Source: Clostridiaceae bacterium (lineage in GTDB: Bacteria > Bacillota > Clostridia > Oscillospirales > Acutalibacteraceae). From it: DNA of 32,180 bases. The notes beneath the pieces are model-generated. The model did not search any database and had not been told where the DNA came from. It was given only the letters and a program-made list of their open reading frames with translations. How positions within the stretch are numbered: position 1 is the first letter of the stretch; every line of letters starts with the position of its first letter. Location: assembly GCA_016296885.1 (NCBI GenBank), contig JAEDHT010000021.1:1-32180 (forward strand), in the 5' to 3' direction. Positions 9,549 through 17,541 of this stretch are shown here, piece after piece. The translations under genes and the position numbers were made by a program.

Positions 9549-10772
9549 TCAAAAAGCCCAGTTGCCGTCTTTGAATATCTGAACTCTCTTGCCGTCTTTT
9601 GTTACTGCGACTATTGAGAGATCCTCACTGCCAATCATAAAATCTTCGTGAATCATAGATTCGTTGATTCCCATTTCTTCTAGTTGTTCGAGTGTGTAGT
9701 TCTCGTAGTGCTTAATTGAATTTCCAAAGCCCTTTCCGAGAGCTAAGTGGCAGGCTGCGTTCTCATCAAATAGAGTGTTATAGAAAAGGATACCACTGTT
9801 GCTGATAGGAGAATCATAAGGTACGAGCGCACATTCACCAAGATATGCGGCTCCCTCATCCATAGAAATCATCTTTTTGAGAAGCTCTTCATTTTTCTCT
9901 GCATGAACCTCTACTGCCTTTCCGTTTTCAAAGCGAATAGAGAAGTTCTCAATTAGTTGACCTTGATAGGAGAGAGGTTTTGTAGCATAAACGATACCTT
10001 CTGCTTTGCCTTTCATTGGAGTGATGAATACTTCTTCTGTAGGAATATTAGGATTGAAATAGTTGCCGGAGAGTGTGTATTCTCCGCCACCCAAAAATTC
10101 AGCATTGTCTATCATACCTACACGAAAATCTGTACCATTTGATGACTTATATTCCAATGACTCAATGTCAAGGGAGTTGAGATATTCGCATCTCTTTGCA
10201 AGATCTTCGTTGTGCTTGTCCCAAGCAGCTATCGGGTCCTCATCTACTCTTGAGGTGTAGAGGATAGCTTCCCAAAGCTTCTCCATAGCAACAGACTTTC
10301 TCATTCCCGGGAAAACTTTCTTTGCCCAAGCTTCGCCTGGTACAGCGGCTATACACCACTGATATTTATTTTCCATAGCATCTCTAAATGGCTTGATTAC
10401 TTTAAAACGAGCTTGCTGAGCTTTGCTCATTTTCTCCATATTTATGCCCTTAAGACCGTCTGGATCTTCAGAGATTAGATAAATTGTAGCAGGAAGAGTG
10501 TCCACTCTGTGCTTGATTTTTTCTATCTCCCAGTTTTCTACCTTTTTAAGGGTAGTAAGGCTTCTATGTCTGTAATGAAGCTTTGCAAGAGGCTGATAGT
10601 TCCATTCTACTGTAACCTTTGATGCGCCTGCTTTATAGCACTCATCTACAACGAAAGAAACAAATTCAGGCTGATCAAGCTCTGCATAAATGATAACTTC
10701 CTGGCCTTTTCTTACTTTTGCGCCTGTTACGGCGATTAACTTTGCATATTTGCGTAAAATTGTCTTTTTCAT
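9549..10772 (-). CDS. M29-family metallo-aminopeptidase (AmpS/PepS type)
   Basis: 407 residues, the normal length for peptidase family M29. Cytosolic enzyme releasing N-terminal residues from peptides with a two-metal centre. Seen: the expected metal ligands E247 (PTEEVF), E313 (LGECAL), H342 (CHLALGKG), H375 and D377 (SMIHEDFMIG), spaced as in characterised M29 enzymes. An AAAGGAGTG ribosome binding site precedes the ATG by about 12 bases. First gene of a leftward operon with rlmD, which starts within a few bases of its stop. Its promoter is well defined (see 10808-10836). Substrate preference is not readable from sequence. Confidence 0.93.
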   Translation of the reverse strand: MKKTILRKYAKLIAVTGAKVRKGQEVIIYAELDQPEFVSFVVDECYKAGASKVTVEWNYQPLAKLHYRHRSLTTLKKVENWEIEKIKHRVDTLPATIYLISEDPDGLKGINMEKMSKAQQARFKVIKPFRDAMENKYQWCIAAVPGEAWAKKVFPGMRKSVAMEKLWEAILYTSRVDEDPIAAWDKHNEDLAKRCEYLNSLDIESLEYKSSNGTDFRVGMIDNAEFLGGGEYTLSGNYFNPNIPTEEVFITPMKGKAEGIVYATKPLSYQGQLIENFSIRFENGKAVEVHAEKNEELLKKMISMDEGAAYLGECALVPYDSPISNSGILFYNTLFDENAACHLALGKGFGNSIKHYENYTLEQLEEMGINESMIHEDFMIGSEDLSIVAVTKDGKRVQIFKDGNWAF

Positions 10773-10807
10773 GTTAAATCAACACTCCTTTAAAAAAATA
10801 CAGGTAT

Positions 10808-10836
10808 ATTATAACAAATTGATTGGATTTTGTCAC
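10808..10836 (-). promoter_or_regulatory. Sigma-A promoter of the aminopeptidase operon
   Basis: On the minus strand: -35 GTGACA (10831-10836), 17-base spacer, perfect -10 TATAAT (10808-10813) with an upstream TG (extended -10). A 6-bp inverted repeat, ACAGGT at 10800-10805 and ACCTGT at 10835-10840, brackets the promoter and could be an operator, though 6-bp arms are weak evidence. Confidence 0.8.
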
Positions 10837-10950
10837 CTGTTTTCTTATTTATTTGTATGGCGTAAGCTTATAGTAAAGAGTTATTTAAAAAAATAATAAA
10901 ATATTTTTAAATATTTGTCTAAAATTGTCTTAGTTAATTGTTTATATAAT

Positions 10951-11109
10951 AGAAGACAACAAAACACCGATATAAAAATGCTTAAAAGTATAATAATGTC
11001 GTTACAAATTGCTAATGCCTTCCTTTTATCCTATATTCCTATAGTGCGCTATAAAAAGCGCACAAGCCCCATGCAGTGCCTCCTGTAGCTGTATGGGGTT
11101 TTTCCTTTT
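10951..11109 (+). ncRNA. Candidate small RNA ending in an intrinsic terminator
   Basis: No reading frame fits here, yet a transcript evidently ends here. A perfect TATAAT (10945-10950) could start it, but its -35 is poor. The region then has a 7-bp hairpin (GTGCGCT/AGCGCAC, 11044-11063), followed directly by a 13-bp terminator. The only neighbours are divergent genes starting at 10772 and 11265, and holB has its own promoter downstream of the terminator, so the hairpin is neither a gene end nor an obvious attenuator. I could not match it to 6S, SRP RNA, tmRNA or a known riboswitch by eye. The 5' end is a guess. Confidence 0.4.
11064..11109 (+). terminator. Strong intrinsic terminator in the divergent intergenic region
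   Basis: AAGCCCCATGCAG (11064-11076) pairs with CTGTATGGGGTTT (11089-11101), including two G-U pairs, with a 12-base loop, followed by a T-rich tract through 11109. The strand is set by the T-run. No annotated rightward gene lies upstream within the window's divergent gap. Confidence 0.75.
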
Positions 11110-11214
11110 AAAATAGCATTAATTGCGGGGCTTGCACTGAACTTTATATTGTAAAAGTTTATTTTCACTATAATTAAATCAAAAACATATATGCTTTTAA
11201 TTTAGCTATCATAC

Positions 11215-11243
11215 TTGATATAGTGCCGATATTATGTTACAAT
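11215..11243 (+). promoter_or_regulatory. Sigma-A promoter of holB-ricT
   Basis: -35 TTGATA (11215-11220), 17-base spacer, -10 TACAAT (11238-11243) with the extended TG at -14/-15. Transcription should begin near 11250, about 15 bases before the ATG chosen for holB. An in-frame upstream start at 11223 lies inside this promoter and is therefore unlikely to be used. Confidence 0.75.
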
Positions 11244-11264
11244 TACACTATTGAGGTATGTGAT

Positions 11265-12143
11265 ATGGAGAATTTGTTTTTAGATTTGACTGACAATCAA
11301 AAAGAAAAATTAGAACAGCTTTTTGTTGATGGCAGGGCACCGCACGCTGTTATACTTGAGGGTGACGATAGTGCGCTTTTGAGCGCCTCTGCTGACTATC
11401 TGGCAGCTATGGCGGTATGTGATGAGCCACAAAAGCCATGCACAAAGTGTAAAAATTGCACCAAATCAATTAATAAAATTCATCCTGACATTAACTACAC
11501 AAAGGGCACCGGCACAGGTGGCAGGATAAACGTGAGTGATATCAGGCGCATTTGCAGTGATACATTTATAAAGCCAAATGAAGCAGGTTGTAAGGTGTAT
11601 ATTTTGGATAACTGCGATATTCTTAATGTGCAGTCGCAGAATGCATTTCTAAAAAGTCTGGAAGAGCCTGTGCAAAATATATTATTTATTCTCAAATGCA
11701 CTTCGTCATATTCTTTGCTGGAGACCATCCGCTCAAGATGTGTCACCATTAATATAAAATCACAGAATATAGCTCGTGCAGATGATGAAGCCTTGCAATT
11801 GGCAGAAAAGATATCAGAGGCTTTGTGCGAAAGCACGGAATATCCGCTTCTTTGTGCAACTTATTTTTCGGGCAAGGATCGTAGTTATTATGTTGATGTG
11901 CTGGAATACCTTAAAAAAATATTGGCATCTGCGTGCCTTAACAATAACGAGTTTGGAAGAAAAGAGATTTTACAAAATCTAAATAGATATATAGGTACAA
12001 AAAAATTAATTCAGGTGATAGGTGTGGTGGATGAGGCTGTGTCTGCTTTGTTCAGAAATTCTAATATGAATTTGCTTTCTACATGGCTTTGCTCACACTT
12101 GTTCAAAATCAAGGAAGATACTGGAAGTGATATAAATGGTTGA
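11265..12143 (+). CDS. holB: DNA polymerase III delta-prime subunit
   Basis: 292 residues. Part of the clamp loader that places the beta clamp on DNA. Seen: the RuvB/clamp-loader fold with a degenerate nucleotide loop (HAVILEGDDSALL, no GKT), as expected for the non-hydrolysing delta-prime; a zinc-binding cluster of four cysteines in the segment CDEPQKPCTKCKNC; and the SRC-type motif in TIRSRC after LKSLEEP. The start at 11265 is preferred because GAGG lies 8 bases upstream and because the earlier in-frame start falls within the promoter. The end overlaps ricT by 8 bases. The pairing with ricT is conserved in Firmicutes (holB-yaaT). Confidence 0.93.
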   Translation: MENLFLDLTDNQKEKLEQLFVDGRAPHAVILEGDDSALLSASADYLAAMAVCDEPQKPCTKCKNCTKSINKIHPDINYTKGTGTGGRINVSDIRRICSDTFIKPNEAGCKVYILDNCDILNVQSQNAFLKSLEEPVQNILFILKCTSSYSLLETIRSRCVTINIKSQNIARADDEALQLAEKISEALCESTEYPLLCATYFSGKDRSYYVDVLEYLKKILASACLNNNEFGRKEILQNLNRYIGTKKLIQVIGVVDEAVSALFRNSNMNLLSTWLCSHLFKIKEDTGSDING

Positions 12144-12999
12144 GATAATCGGAGTTAGATTTAAAGAGGGAAGCAAGGTATATTACTTTGACCCTGATGG
12201 CAAAAAACTTGAGCAAGATGCGCTTGTTATAGTGGAGACTGCAAGAGGAATAGAGTGTGGCACAGTTGTAATTGCTAATAAAGAGGTGGAAGATGACAAG
12301 GTAATCTATCCTCTTAAAAAGCTCATCAGAATTGCTACAAAAGAAGATATCGAAAAGATAGAGCAAAATAGAGCTAAAGAGAAAAATGCATTCAAAGTTT
12401 GTCAAGAAAAAATCGTTGTGCATGAGTTGCCTATGAATCTTGTGGATGTAGAATATACATTTGATAATAGTAAAATTTTGTTTTACTTCACAGCGGATGG
12501 CAGACTGGATTTCAGAAGTCTTGTTAAGGACCTTGCATCTGTTTTTCACACTAGGATCGAGATGAGGCAAATAGGTGTGCGTGACGAGGCTAAAATGCTT
12601 GGAGGTATTGGTATTTGTGGCAGACCTTTCTGTTGCAAACAGTTTTTGGAGAACTTTCAGCCTGTTTCAATAAAGATGGCTAAGGAACAAGGACTTTCTC
12701 TCAGCCCTGTGAAGATATCAGGTACTTGTGGCAGGCTTATGTGCTGTCTGCAATATGAGCAAGATGTCTATACAGATCTGCTTAAGAAGACTCCAAAGAT
12801 TGGCGCAATTGTAAATACACCTGACGGCAAAGGTGTTGTGACTGAAATCAATATCATAAGCGGAAATATAAAGGTTCATCTGGATAAATCCCCTGAGGGA
12901 ATTTGTCATCTGTATAAGGTAGAGCAGGTGAAAACTCTTAAAGATGCACAGATCAGAGTGGATAAGAAAGAGCTTGAAGAGTTAAAGGGACTAGAATAA
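12136..12999 (+). CDS. ricT: RicT/YaaT, PSP1-domain protein of the RicAFT complex
   Basis: 287 residues. In Bacillus subtilis RicT (YaaT), with RicA and RicF, forms an Fe-S-bearing complex that helps RNase Y mature certain transcripts and affects sporulation and biofilm formation. Seen: a PSP1 domain and two cysteine motifs, CGRPFCC (161-167) and CGRLMCC (198-204), the family hallmark and likely cluster ligands. It starts inside the 3' end of holB (8-base overlap), the usual Firmicutes arrangement. No intrinsic terminator is evident after it. Confidence 0.95.
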   Translation: MVEIIGVRFKEGSKVYYFDPDGKKLEQDALVIVETARGIECGTVVIANKEVEDDKVIYPLKKLIRIATKEDIEKIEQNRAKEKNAFKVCQEKIVVHELPMNLVDVEYTFDNSKILFYFTADGRLDFRSLVKDLASVFHTRIEMRQIGVRDEAKMLGGIGICGRPFCCKQFLENFQPVSIKMAKEQGLSLSPVKISGTCGRLMCCLQYEQDVYTDLLKKTPKIGAIVNTPDGKGVVTEINIISGNIKVHLDKSPEGICHLYKVEQVKTLKDAQIRVDKKELEELKGLE

Positions 13000-13016
13000 T
13001 TTATGACATTTTTTTG

Positions 13017-13045
13017 TTGAGTTGTTAATATGACTATGTTAAAAT
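13017..13045 (+). promoter_or_regulatory. Promoter for the small membrane-anchored gene pair
   Basis: -35 TTGAGT (13017-13022), 17-base spacer, -10 TAAAAT (13040-13045) with extended TG. The 13-base string TATGTTAAAATTG covering this -10 recurs exactly at the promoter of the dockerin gene (14002-14007). Confidence 0.6.
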
Positions 13046-13120
13046 TGTGTTTGTTTATTTATGGTTGTATGTATAACTGCTTTATGCATTCGACACAATG
13101 TTGATTAAGGTGGATGTATT

Positions 13121-13582
13121 ATGAAAAGGGCAATTTTAACAGTTTTATCTATTTTGGTTTCGGCAACTGTTTTGGCAATACTAATTATGAGTATAGTTTA
13201 TTCTTGTTCTGAAAGTCGTGTTGTAGATAAAGGAATGATGGCATATTATGGTTCTATGACCAGAAGTGTTGAAAATCGATCGGATAATGATTATCTGGAG
13301 AAATTTCAGGGCAAATGGATAGAAGATGGAAATAATAACTTTTTCTTCGTTCTTGAATTTGAGAAAGATAATTTAACAATCAAACATAATGATAAAATAG
13401 AATTTACCGGAAAGGTTGAGTCATCACGTAGCAATCCTAACTATGTAAGGATAGTCAATCAGGATGGTTCTGCAAGCTCACCGTTTTATGAGGTTGAATA
13501 TAGAGATGGCGAGCTAAAAACATATATGGTTTTATATGATGATGAAAGCATGACGGAATATACATTTGTAAAATCACATTAA
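13121..13582 (+). CDS. Small membrane-anchored or exported protein of unknown function
   Basis: 153 residues. Seen: an N-terminal Lys-Arg pair and a hydrophobic segment at about 4-27, ending in YSC. That is not a proper lipobox, so a membrane anchor or uncleaved signal is more likely than a lipoprotein. The outer part (about 45-153) is rich in alternating polar and hydrophobic residues and begins with LEKFQGKW, resembling small beta-barrel lipocalin-like domains; this is a shape impression, not a family match. GGTGG precedes the ATG. It is followed after 16 bases by the 98-residue repeat protein, probably in one transcript ending at 13908-13947. Confidence 0.75.
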   Translation: MKRAILTVLSILVSATVLAILIMSIVYSCSESRVVDKGMMAYYGSMTRSVENRSDNDYLEKFQGKWIEDGNNNFFFVLEFEKDNLTIKHNDKIEFTGKVESSRSNPNYVRIVNQDGSASSPFYEVEYRDGELKTYMVLYDDESMTEYTFVKSH

Positions 13583-13598
13583 ATAAGGAGGAAATTTT

Positions 13599-13895
13599 AT
13601 GTCACTTAAGGATGATTGGAAAAACACAGGGAAAAATTTAGGAAATTCTTTTAAAGATTTGGGAAAAAGCATAGCCCGTTCTGCCAAAACAGGTGTAGGT
13701 AAGGTGGATGATGCAGTAGAGGGAAGAGAAAAGCAACCGGGAGAAAGTAATGTGTTTAATGATGGCACATGGAGGAAAACCGGTAAAAATCTTGGTGGTG
13801 CTTTTGCAGGCTTAGGCAAATCTATTGTAAAATCAGCCAGGGTAGGCATAGATAAGGTGGACGACAGCATAAGTAAGAAAGATCGGGATGAATAG
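13599..13895 (+). CDS. Small protein made of two tandem amphipathic repeats
   Basis: 98 residues, no signal peptide. Two 34-residue copies, W7-V40 and W58-I91, share 20 identical positions, including TGKNLG, LGKSI and KVDD. Each copy has regularly spaced Gly, Lys and hydrophobic residues consistent with an amphipathic helix that could lie on a membrane or bind a surface. The function is unknown to me. A strong AAGGAGG ribosome binding site precedes the ATG, and a hairpin terminator follows 12 bases after the stop. It shares a likely transcript with the anchored protein before it. Confidence 0.8.
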   Translation: MSLKDDWKNTGKNLGNSFKDLGKSIARSAKTGVGKVDDAVEGREKQPGESNVFNDGTWRKTGKNLGGAFAGLGKSIVKSARVGIDKVDDSISKKDRDE

Positions 13896-13907
13896 GTGAA
13901 AATGTTG

Positions 13908-13947
13908 CTCAATATTCGATTTGAATATCGGATATTGAGTATTTTTT
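13908..13947 (+). terminator. Intrinsic terminator after the repeat protein
   Basis: CTCAATAT/ATATTGAG arms extended by CGAT/ATCG (about 13 bp with one G-U pair, 6-base loop), followed by TATTTTTT. Confidence 0.85.
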
Positions 13948-13978
13948 AAAAAATATGTATTATTTACTACTAAATGTG

Positions 13979-14007
13979 TTGCATAAAGCGTTATAATATG
14001 TTAAAAT
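13979..14007 (+). promoter_or_regulatory. Promoter of the dockerin protein gene
   Basis: -35 TTGCAT (13979-13984), 17-base spacer, -10 TAAAAT (14002-14007) with extended TG. A TATAAT inside the spacer is not supported by a -35 at the right distance. Confidence 0.5.
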
Positions 14008-14051
14008 TGACTATGTAAGGGTTGATGTTTTTAGAAAAGGGGCAAACAAAT

Positions 14052-16076
14052 ATGAAAAAATTTATTTCTATCGTTCTTGCTGTGATGATTGCATTGCCGT
14101 TCTCAATAGTTGCTAATGCAAGCATGGCTGATGATAAGAAATTTATGGCTTATGTGCAACCAATTAAGACTATGAATGATAATATAGATTATTTTTCCAC
14201 TGACACTGATATTTCGTTCAGGTCAACATCAAATGGATCTGACCCGACGATTTCTGTGCATTATGATGACAGATATTTCATGGCAGATAGTTCGGTATAT
14301 AACAATGATTTGGCAAAGCTATCTCTCAGGATGTCTCTTTCGGCTTTCAACTGTGCAGCAGACGATGGTAGTTATTTAAACAAAAGTAGAAATATAGTCG
14401 ATTTTATGAATAAATGTAAATTTGAAAATATTTATGTAAATGAAGACTATAAGAAAAAGCCTACCCAAAATTCTATTGGGGTATGCTTGGCAACAAGAAA
14501 GATAGGTGATACCACTCTTATAGCAGTAGCAATAAGAGGCGGTGGATATGAAAGCGAGTGGGCAGGCAACTTTAATGCAGTGACCAGTGGTGATACACAT
14601 CCAGGATATGAGATTGCTTCTCGCAGTGTTCAAAAGTGTATACAATCATATATCAATAGATATTACACACTTTCACAAGAGCATGAAGCGGGAAAAACAA
14701 AGCTATGGATGGTAGGTTATAGCCGAGGTGGTGCTGTTGCAAATCTTACATCTGCTTTTATATTAGATGAAAAGATGTTTCCGAAAGAAAGGATGTATAC
14801 CTATACTTTCGAGGCACCTCAGCCATCAGCAGTTGCATATCATGGCGATGAGTACGGTTGTATATTTAATATAGTAAATCCGGTGGATCTTGTACCAAGA
14901 TTGATAATGAAGGATTGGGGATACGGTAGATTTGGCAAGGATTATTATATCCCTACTAAAAATAATGCAATCTTTGATAAGGTTTCTGATGAAGTTCTTA
15001 AGAAGGCAAATAAATATCTTGAATTGGGCGGTGAAGAATGGTTTGATGAAATTCCCGGTTCTACCACTTCGAACGCACCGGCACTAGACGATGTTATGAC
15101 AATGTTTGCTGAGGAACTAAAAAGTCCGGATTCCAGTAAGTCTACTTTGCTTCTTAGTATTTTACAGGTTGTTTTTCTGAGAAAATATGCTTCATCAAGA
15201 GGAAAACCTGAAATTGACTTATCACAAGAATTGTTGGATACTCTTAGCAGAGTGGTAAATGTTAAATTTGATATAAGTTATATTCAACAGGGTATCAAGG
15301 CACACTATCCGGAGCTTACTCTAGCATGGTTAGATACCGTGCCACCACTTCCAAGCCCGGATGATTATCGAAAGGTAAGTCTTAATTCAAAGGTAAATAT
15401 ATCTGTGTATGATTCTAAGAGTAATCTTGTGTCACAGACCAAAGGTGGTAAACCACAAAGCATAGAAGGTTCTGGAATAGAGGCTGTGATTAAAGATGAC
15501 TCTCAGATTTTGTATCTACCAACTTTTGAGGAATATATTATTAGACTTACTACAGTAAATGATGATGATCTTAATTACAAGGTTACAGAATTTATCGATG
15601 GAGAAGAGGGCAAGACGGTAAGATATGATGGTATAAAAGTTATATCCGGTGAAAAATATACGGGAATTATTGAAAATTTAGAGAAAACAAAAGATGCAAA
15701 ATATATGCTCTTTAAAGGTGACTCGCATATACCGGTTTATAATGACACCGACATAGAGCCAGAAGATGACACAGATTCTTTCATTATTATAGAAACAGAT
15801 TCTGATATTACTACAGATACTACTTCCGATACCTCAACTGACAGCACAGATACATCTTCAGGCACAGAACAAAAGCATATTATACCTGGTGATTTAAATG
15901 AGGATGATATCGTTACAATGGAGGACGTAGTCCTATTGCAAAGGCATATTGCAGATTTAGTGGCGATACCGAATAAAACATTGCTTTGTGCAGATGTAAA
16001 TTTTGATAAAGATGTCAATATGGAAGATGTAACAAGAATGCAGACATATATTGCGAAGCTGATAGATAGCTTTTAA
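14052..16076 (+). CDS. Secreted lipase-like alpha/beta hydrolase with C-terminal type I dockerin
   Basis: 674 residues. Seen: a signal peptide (MKK, hydrophobic core, cleavage near ANA-S); a class 3 lipase-like region with the nucleophile elbow GYSRG (about 222-226, Ser224) and a likely acid in NPVDLVP (about Asp279); a 40-residue Asp/Ser/Thr-rich linker; and a dockerin (about 612-674) with two calcium-binding repeats starting DLNEDD and DVNFDK, each followed by the helix with its conserved Asp. Dockerins bind cohesins on scaffoldins, so the enzyme may sit in a cellulosome-like complex; no cohesin lies in this window. The start at 14052 is preferred (AAAAGGGGC upstream, and it begins the signal peptide) over an upstream in-frame TTG. 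Substrate (lipid, acyl ester or another ester) is unknown. Confidence 0.88.
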   Translation: MKKFISIVLAVMIALPFSIVANASMADDKKFMAYVQPIKTMNDNIDYFSTDTDISFRSTSNGSDPTISVHYDDRYFMADSSVYNNDLAKLSLRMSLSAFNCAADDGSYLNKSRNIVDFMNKCKFENIYVNEDYKKKPTQNSIGVCLATRKIGDTTLIAVAIRGGGYESEWAGNFNAVTSGDTHPGYEIASRSVQKCIQSYINRYYTLSQEHEAGKTKLWMVGYSRGGAVANLTSAFILDEKMFPKERMYTYTFEAPQPSAVAYHGDEYGCIFNIVNPVDLVPRLIMKDWGYGRFGKDYYIPTKNNAIFDKVSDEVLKKANKYLELGGEEWFDEIPGSTTSNAPALDDVMTMFAEELKSPDSSKSTLLLSILQVVFLRKYASSRGKPEIDLSQELLDTLSRVVNVKFDISYIQQGIKAHYPELTLAWLDTVPPLPSPDDYRKVSLNSKVNISVYDSKSNLVSQTKGGKPQSIEGSGIEAVIKDDSQILYLPTFEEYIIRLTTVNDDDLNYKVTEFIDGEEGKTVRYDGIKVISGEKYTGIIENLEKTKDAKYMLFKGDSHIPVYNDTDIEPEDDTDSFIIIETDSDITTDTTSDTSTDSTDTSSGTEQKHIIPGDLNEDDIVTMEDVVLLQRHIADLVAIPNKTLLCADVNFDKDVNMEDVTRMQTYIAKLIDSF

Positions 16077-16097
16077 TTCGAAAAAATAAGATGATTT

Positions 16098-16143
16098 ATA
16101 CAGCATATTGATGCCGATAAGGCGATAATATGCTGTATTTTTT
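16098..16143 (+). terminator. Intrinsic terminator after the dockerin gene
   Basis: ATACAGCATATT pairs with AATATGCTGTAT (12 bp), with a small inner GCC/GGC stem, followed by a T-run. Confidence 0.9.
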
Positions 16144-16203
16144 CACGCAAAGTAGATTTAAAGCCAAAATATTGTTTTTAATCAAGAAAGTATGCAAATT
16201 TAC

Positions 16204-16232
16204 TTGAAAATTTTCAATATTTGGGGTAAAAT
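16204..16232 (+). promoter_or_regulatory. Promoter of pgk
   Basis: -35 TTGAAA (16204-16209), 17-base spacer, -10 TAAAAT (16227-16232). The leader to the pgk start is about 45 bases. Confidence 0.7.
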
Positions 16233-16283
16233 ACAATACATGGAAAATTGTTTTTCTGATTATATCGAAAGGAATGACTAATA

Positions 16284-17477
16284 ATGAATTATTTAAACAA
16301 AAAATCTGTAGAAGATATCGAAGTAAACGGCAAAAAAGTGTTAGTGCGTTGCGATTTTAATGTACCATTTGATGCTGAGGGAAACATCACTGATACAAAG
16401 CGTATTGACGAGGCCCTTAAGACAATTAAATATTTGCTTGCTCACAACGCAAAGGTTATTCTTTGCTCTCACCTTGGTAGACCAAAGGGTGAGTTTAATA
16501 TGAAGTTCTCACTTGCTCCTGTGGCTGCTTATCTTTCTAAGGCTCTTGGCATGGAAGTTAAGATGGCTAAGGATGTTATCGGCGAAAGCGCAAAGTCAAT
16601 AGCAGCTGACCTTAAAGAAGGTGAAGTTGAGCTTATCGAGAACGTTCGTTTCCACAAAGAAGAGGAAAAGAACGATCCGGCTTTTGCAAAAGAGCTTGCT
16701 TCTCTTGCAGAGGTTTATGTAAACGATGCTTTCGGAACAGCTCACAGAGCACACGCTTCTACAGCCGGTGTAGCTGATTATTTGCCGGCAGTTTGTGGCT
16801 ATCTCATTCAGAAAGAAATTTCTGTAATGGGCGGTGCTCTCACAGAGCCAAAGAGACCTTTTGCTGCTATTCTCGGCGGTGCTAAGGTTTCTGATAAAAT
16901 CGGTGTTATCAACAACCTCCTTGACAAGGTAGATATCCTTATCATCGGCGGTGGCATGGCTTACACATTTATGAGAGCTATGGGCAACGGCGTTGGCACA
17001 TCTATCTGTGAGGAAGATAAGATTGACCTAGCAAGAGAAATGATGGAAAAGGCTAAGGAAAAGGGCGTTAAATTTCTTCTTCCTATCGATACAAAAATTG
17101 CAACAGAGTATGCACCTGATGCAGAATCAAAGATTGTTCCATCAAACGAGATTCCTGACGATTGGATGGGTCTTGACATTGGTGAAAAGACAAGAGAACT
17201 CTTTGCAGATGCTATTAAGGGCGCTGCAACAGTAGTATGGAACGGACCAATGGGTGTTTCTGAGTGGGAAAACTTTGCAGGCGGTACAATCGCAGTAGCA
17301 AAAGCTGTAGCAGAGAGCGGTGCTATTTCTATCATCGGCGGTGGTGACAGCGCAGCAGCAGTAGAAAAGCTTGGCTTTGCAGATAAGATGACTCATATCT
17401 CAACAGGTGGCGGTGCATCTCTCGAGTTCCTCGAGGGTCTTGTGCTTCCGGGCATTGCTTGCCTCAACGATAAATAA
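16284..17477 (+). CDS. pgk: Phosphoglycerate kinase
   Basis: 397 residues, full length. Glycolysis: transfers phosphate from 1,3-bisphosphoglycerate to ADP. Seen: the N-terminal signature VRCDFNVPFD, the substrate-binding SHLGRPKG, GGAKVSDK, and the C-terminal nucleotide loop GGGDSAAA. GAAAGG lies upstream of the ATG. Codons here are more C/G-ending and regular than in the defence genes, as expected for a highly expressed gene. It heads a cluster with tpiA and gpmI; a hairpin after it probably sets the ratio of pgk to the downstream genes. No gap or eno lies in the window. Confidence 0.98.
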   Translation: MNYLNKKSVEDIEVNGKKVLVRCDFNVPFDAEGNITDTKRIDEALKTIKYLLAHNAKVILCSHLGRPKGEFNMKFSLAPVAAYLSKALGMEVKMAKDVIGESAKSIAADLKEGEVELIENVRFHKEEEKNDPAFAKELASLAEVYVNDAFGTAHRAHASTAGVADYLPAVCGYLIQKEISVMGGALTEPKRPFAAILGGAKVSDKIGVINNLLDKVDILIIGGGMAYTFMRAMGNGVGTSICEEDKIDLAREMMEKAKEKGVKFLLPIDTKIATEYAPDAESKIVPSNEIPDDWMGLDIGEKTRELFADAIKGAATVVWNGPMGVSEWENFAGGTIAVAKAVAESGAISIIGGGDSAAAVEKLGFADKMTHISTGGGASLEFLEGLVLPGIACLNDK

Positions 17478-17498
17478 TTACTAATAAAAATATTTTGA

Positions 17499-17531
17499 GA
17501 AAAAGGGATAGGGTAATTCTGTCCCTTTTTC
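17499..17531 (+). terminator. Terminator (possibly partial) between pgk and tpiA
   Basis: AAAAAGGGA pairs with TCCCTTTTT, plus a closing G-C, with a 13-base loop; the 3' arm doubles as the T-run. No clear promoter follows before tpiA, so some read-through is expected. Confidence 0.65.
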
Positions 17532-17541
17532 ACTGAAAAAA

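Noticed and set aside
11223..11264. N-terminal extension of holB from an upstream start
   Set aside because: It would start between the -35 and -10 of a good promoter, and the ribosome binding site fits the later ATG.
10773..11264. 6S RNA, SRP RNA or a riboswitch in the divergent intergenic region
   Set aside because: I could not find the conserved sequence signatures of these families, so only an unnamed candidate small RNA is reported.
12109..12570. 153-codon minus-strand frame opposite ricT
   Set aside because: Antisense to conserved PSP1 coding sequence.
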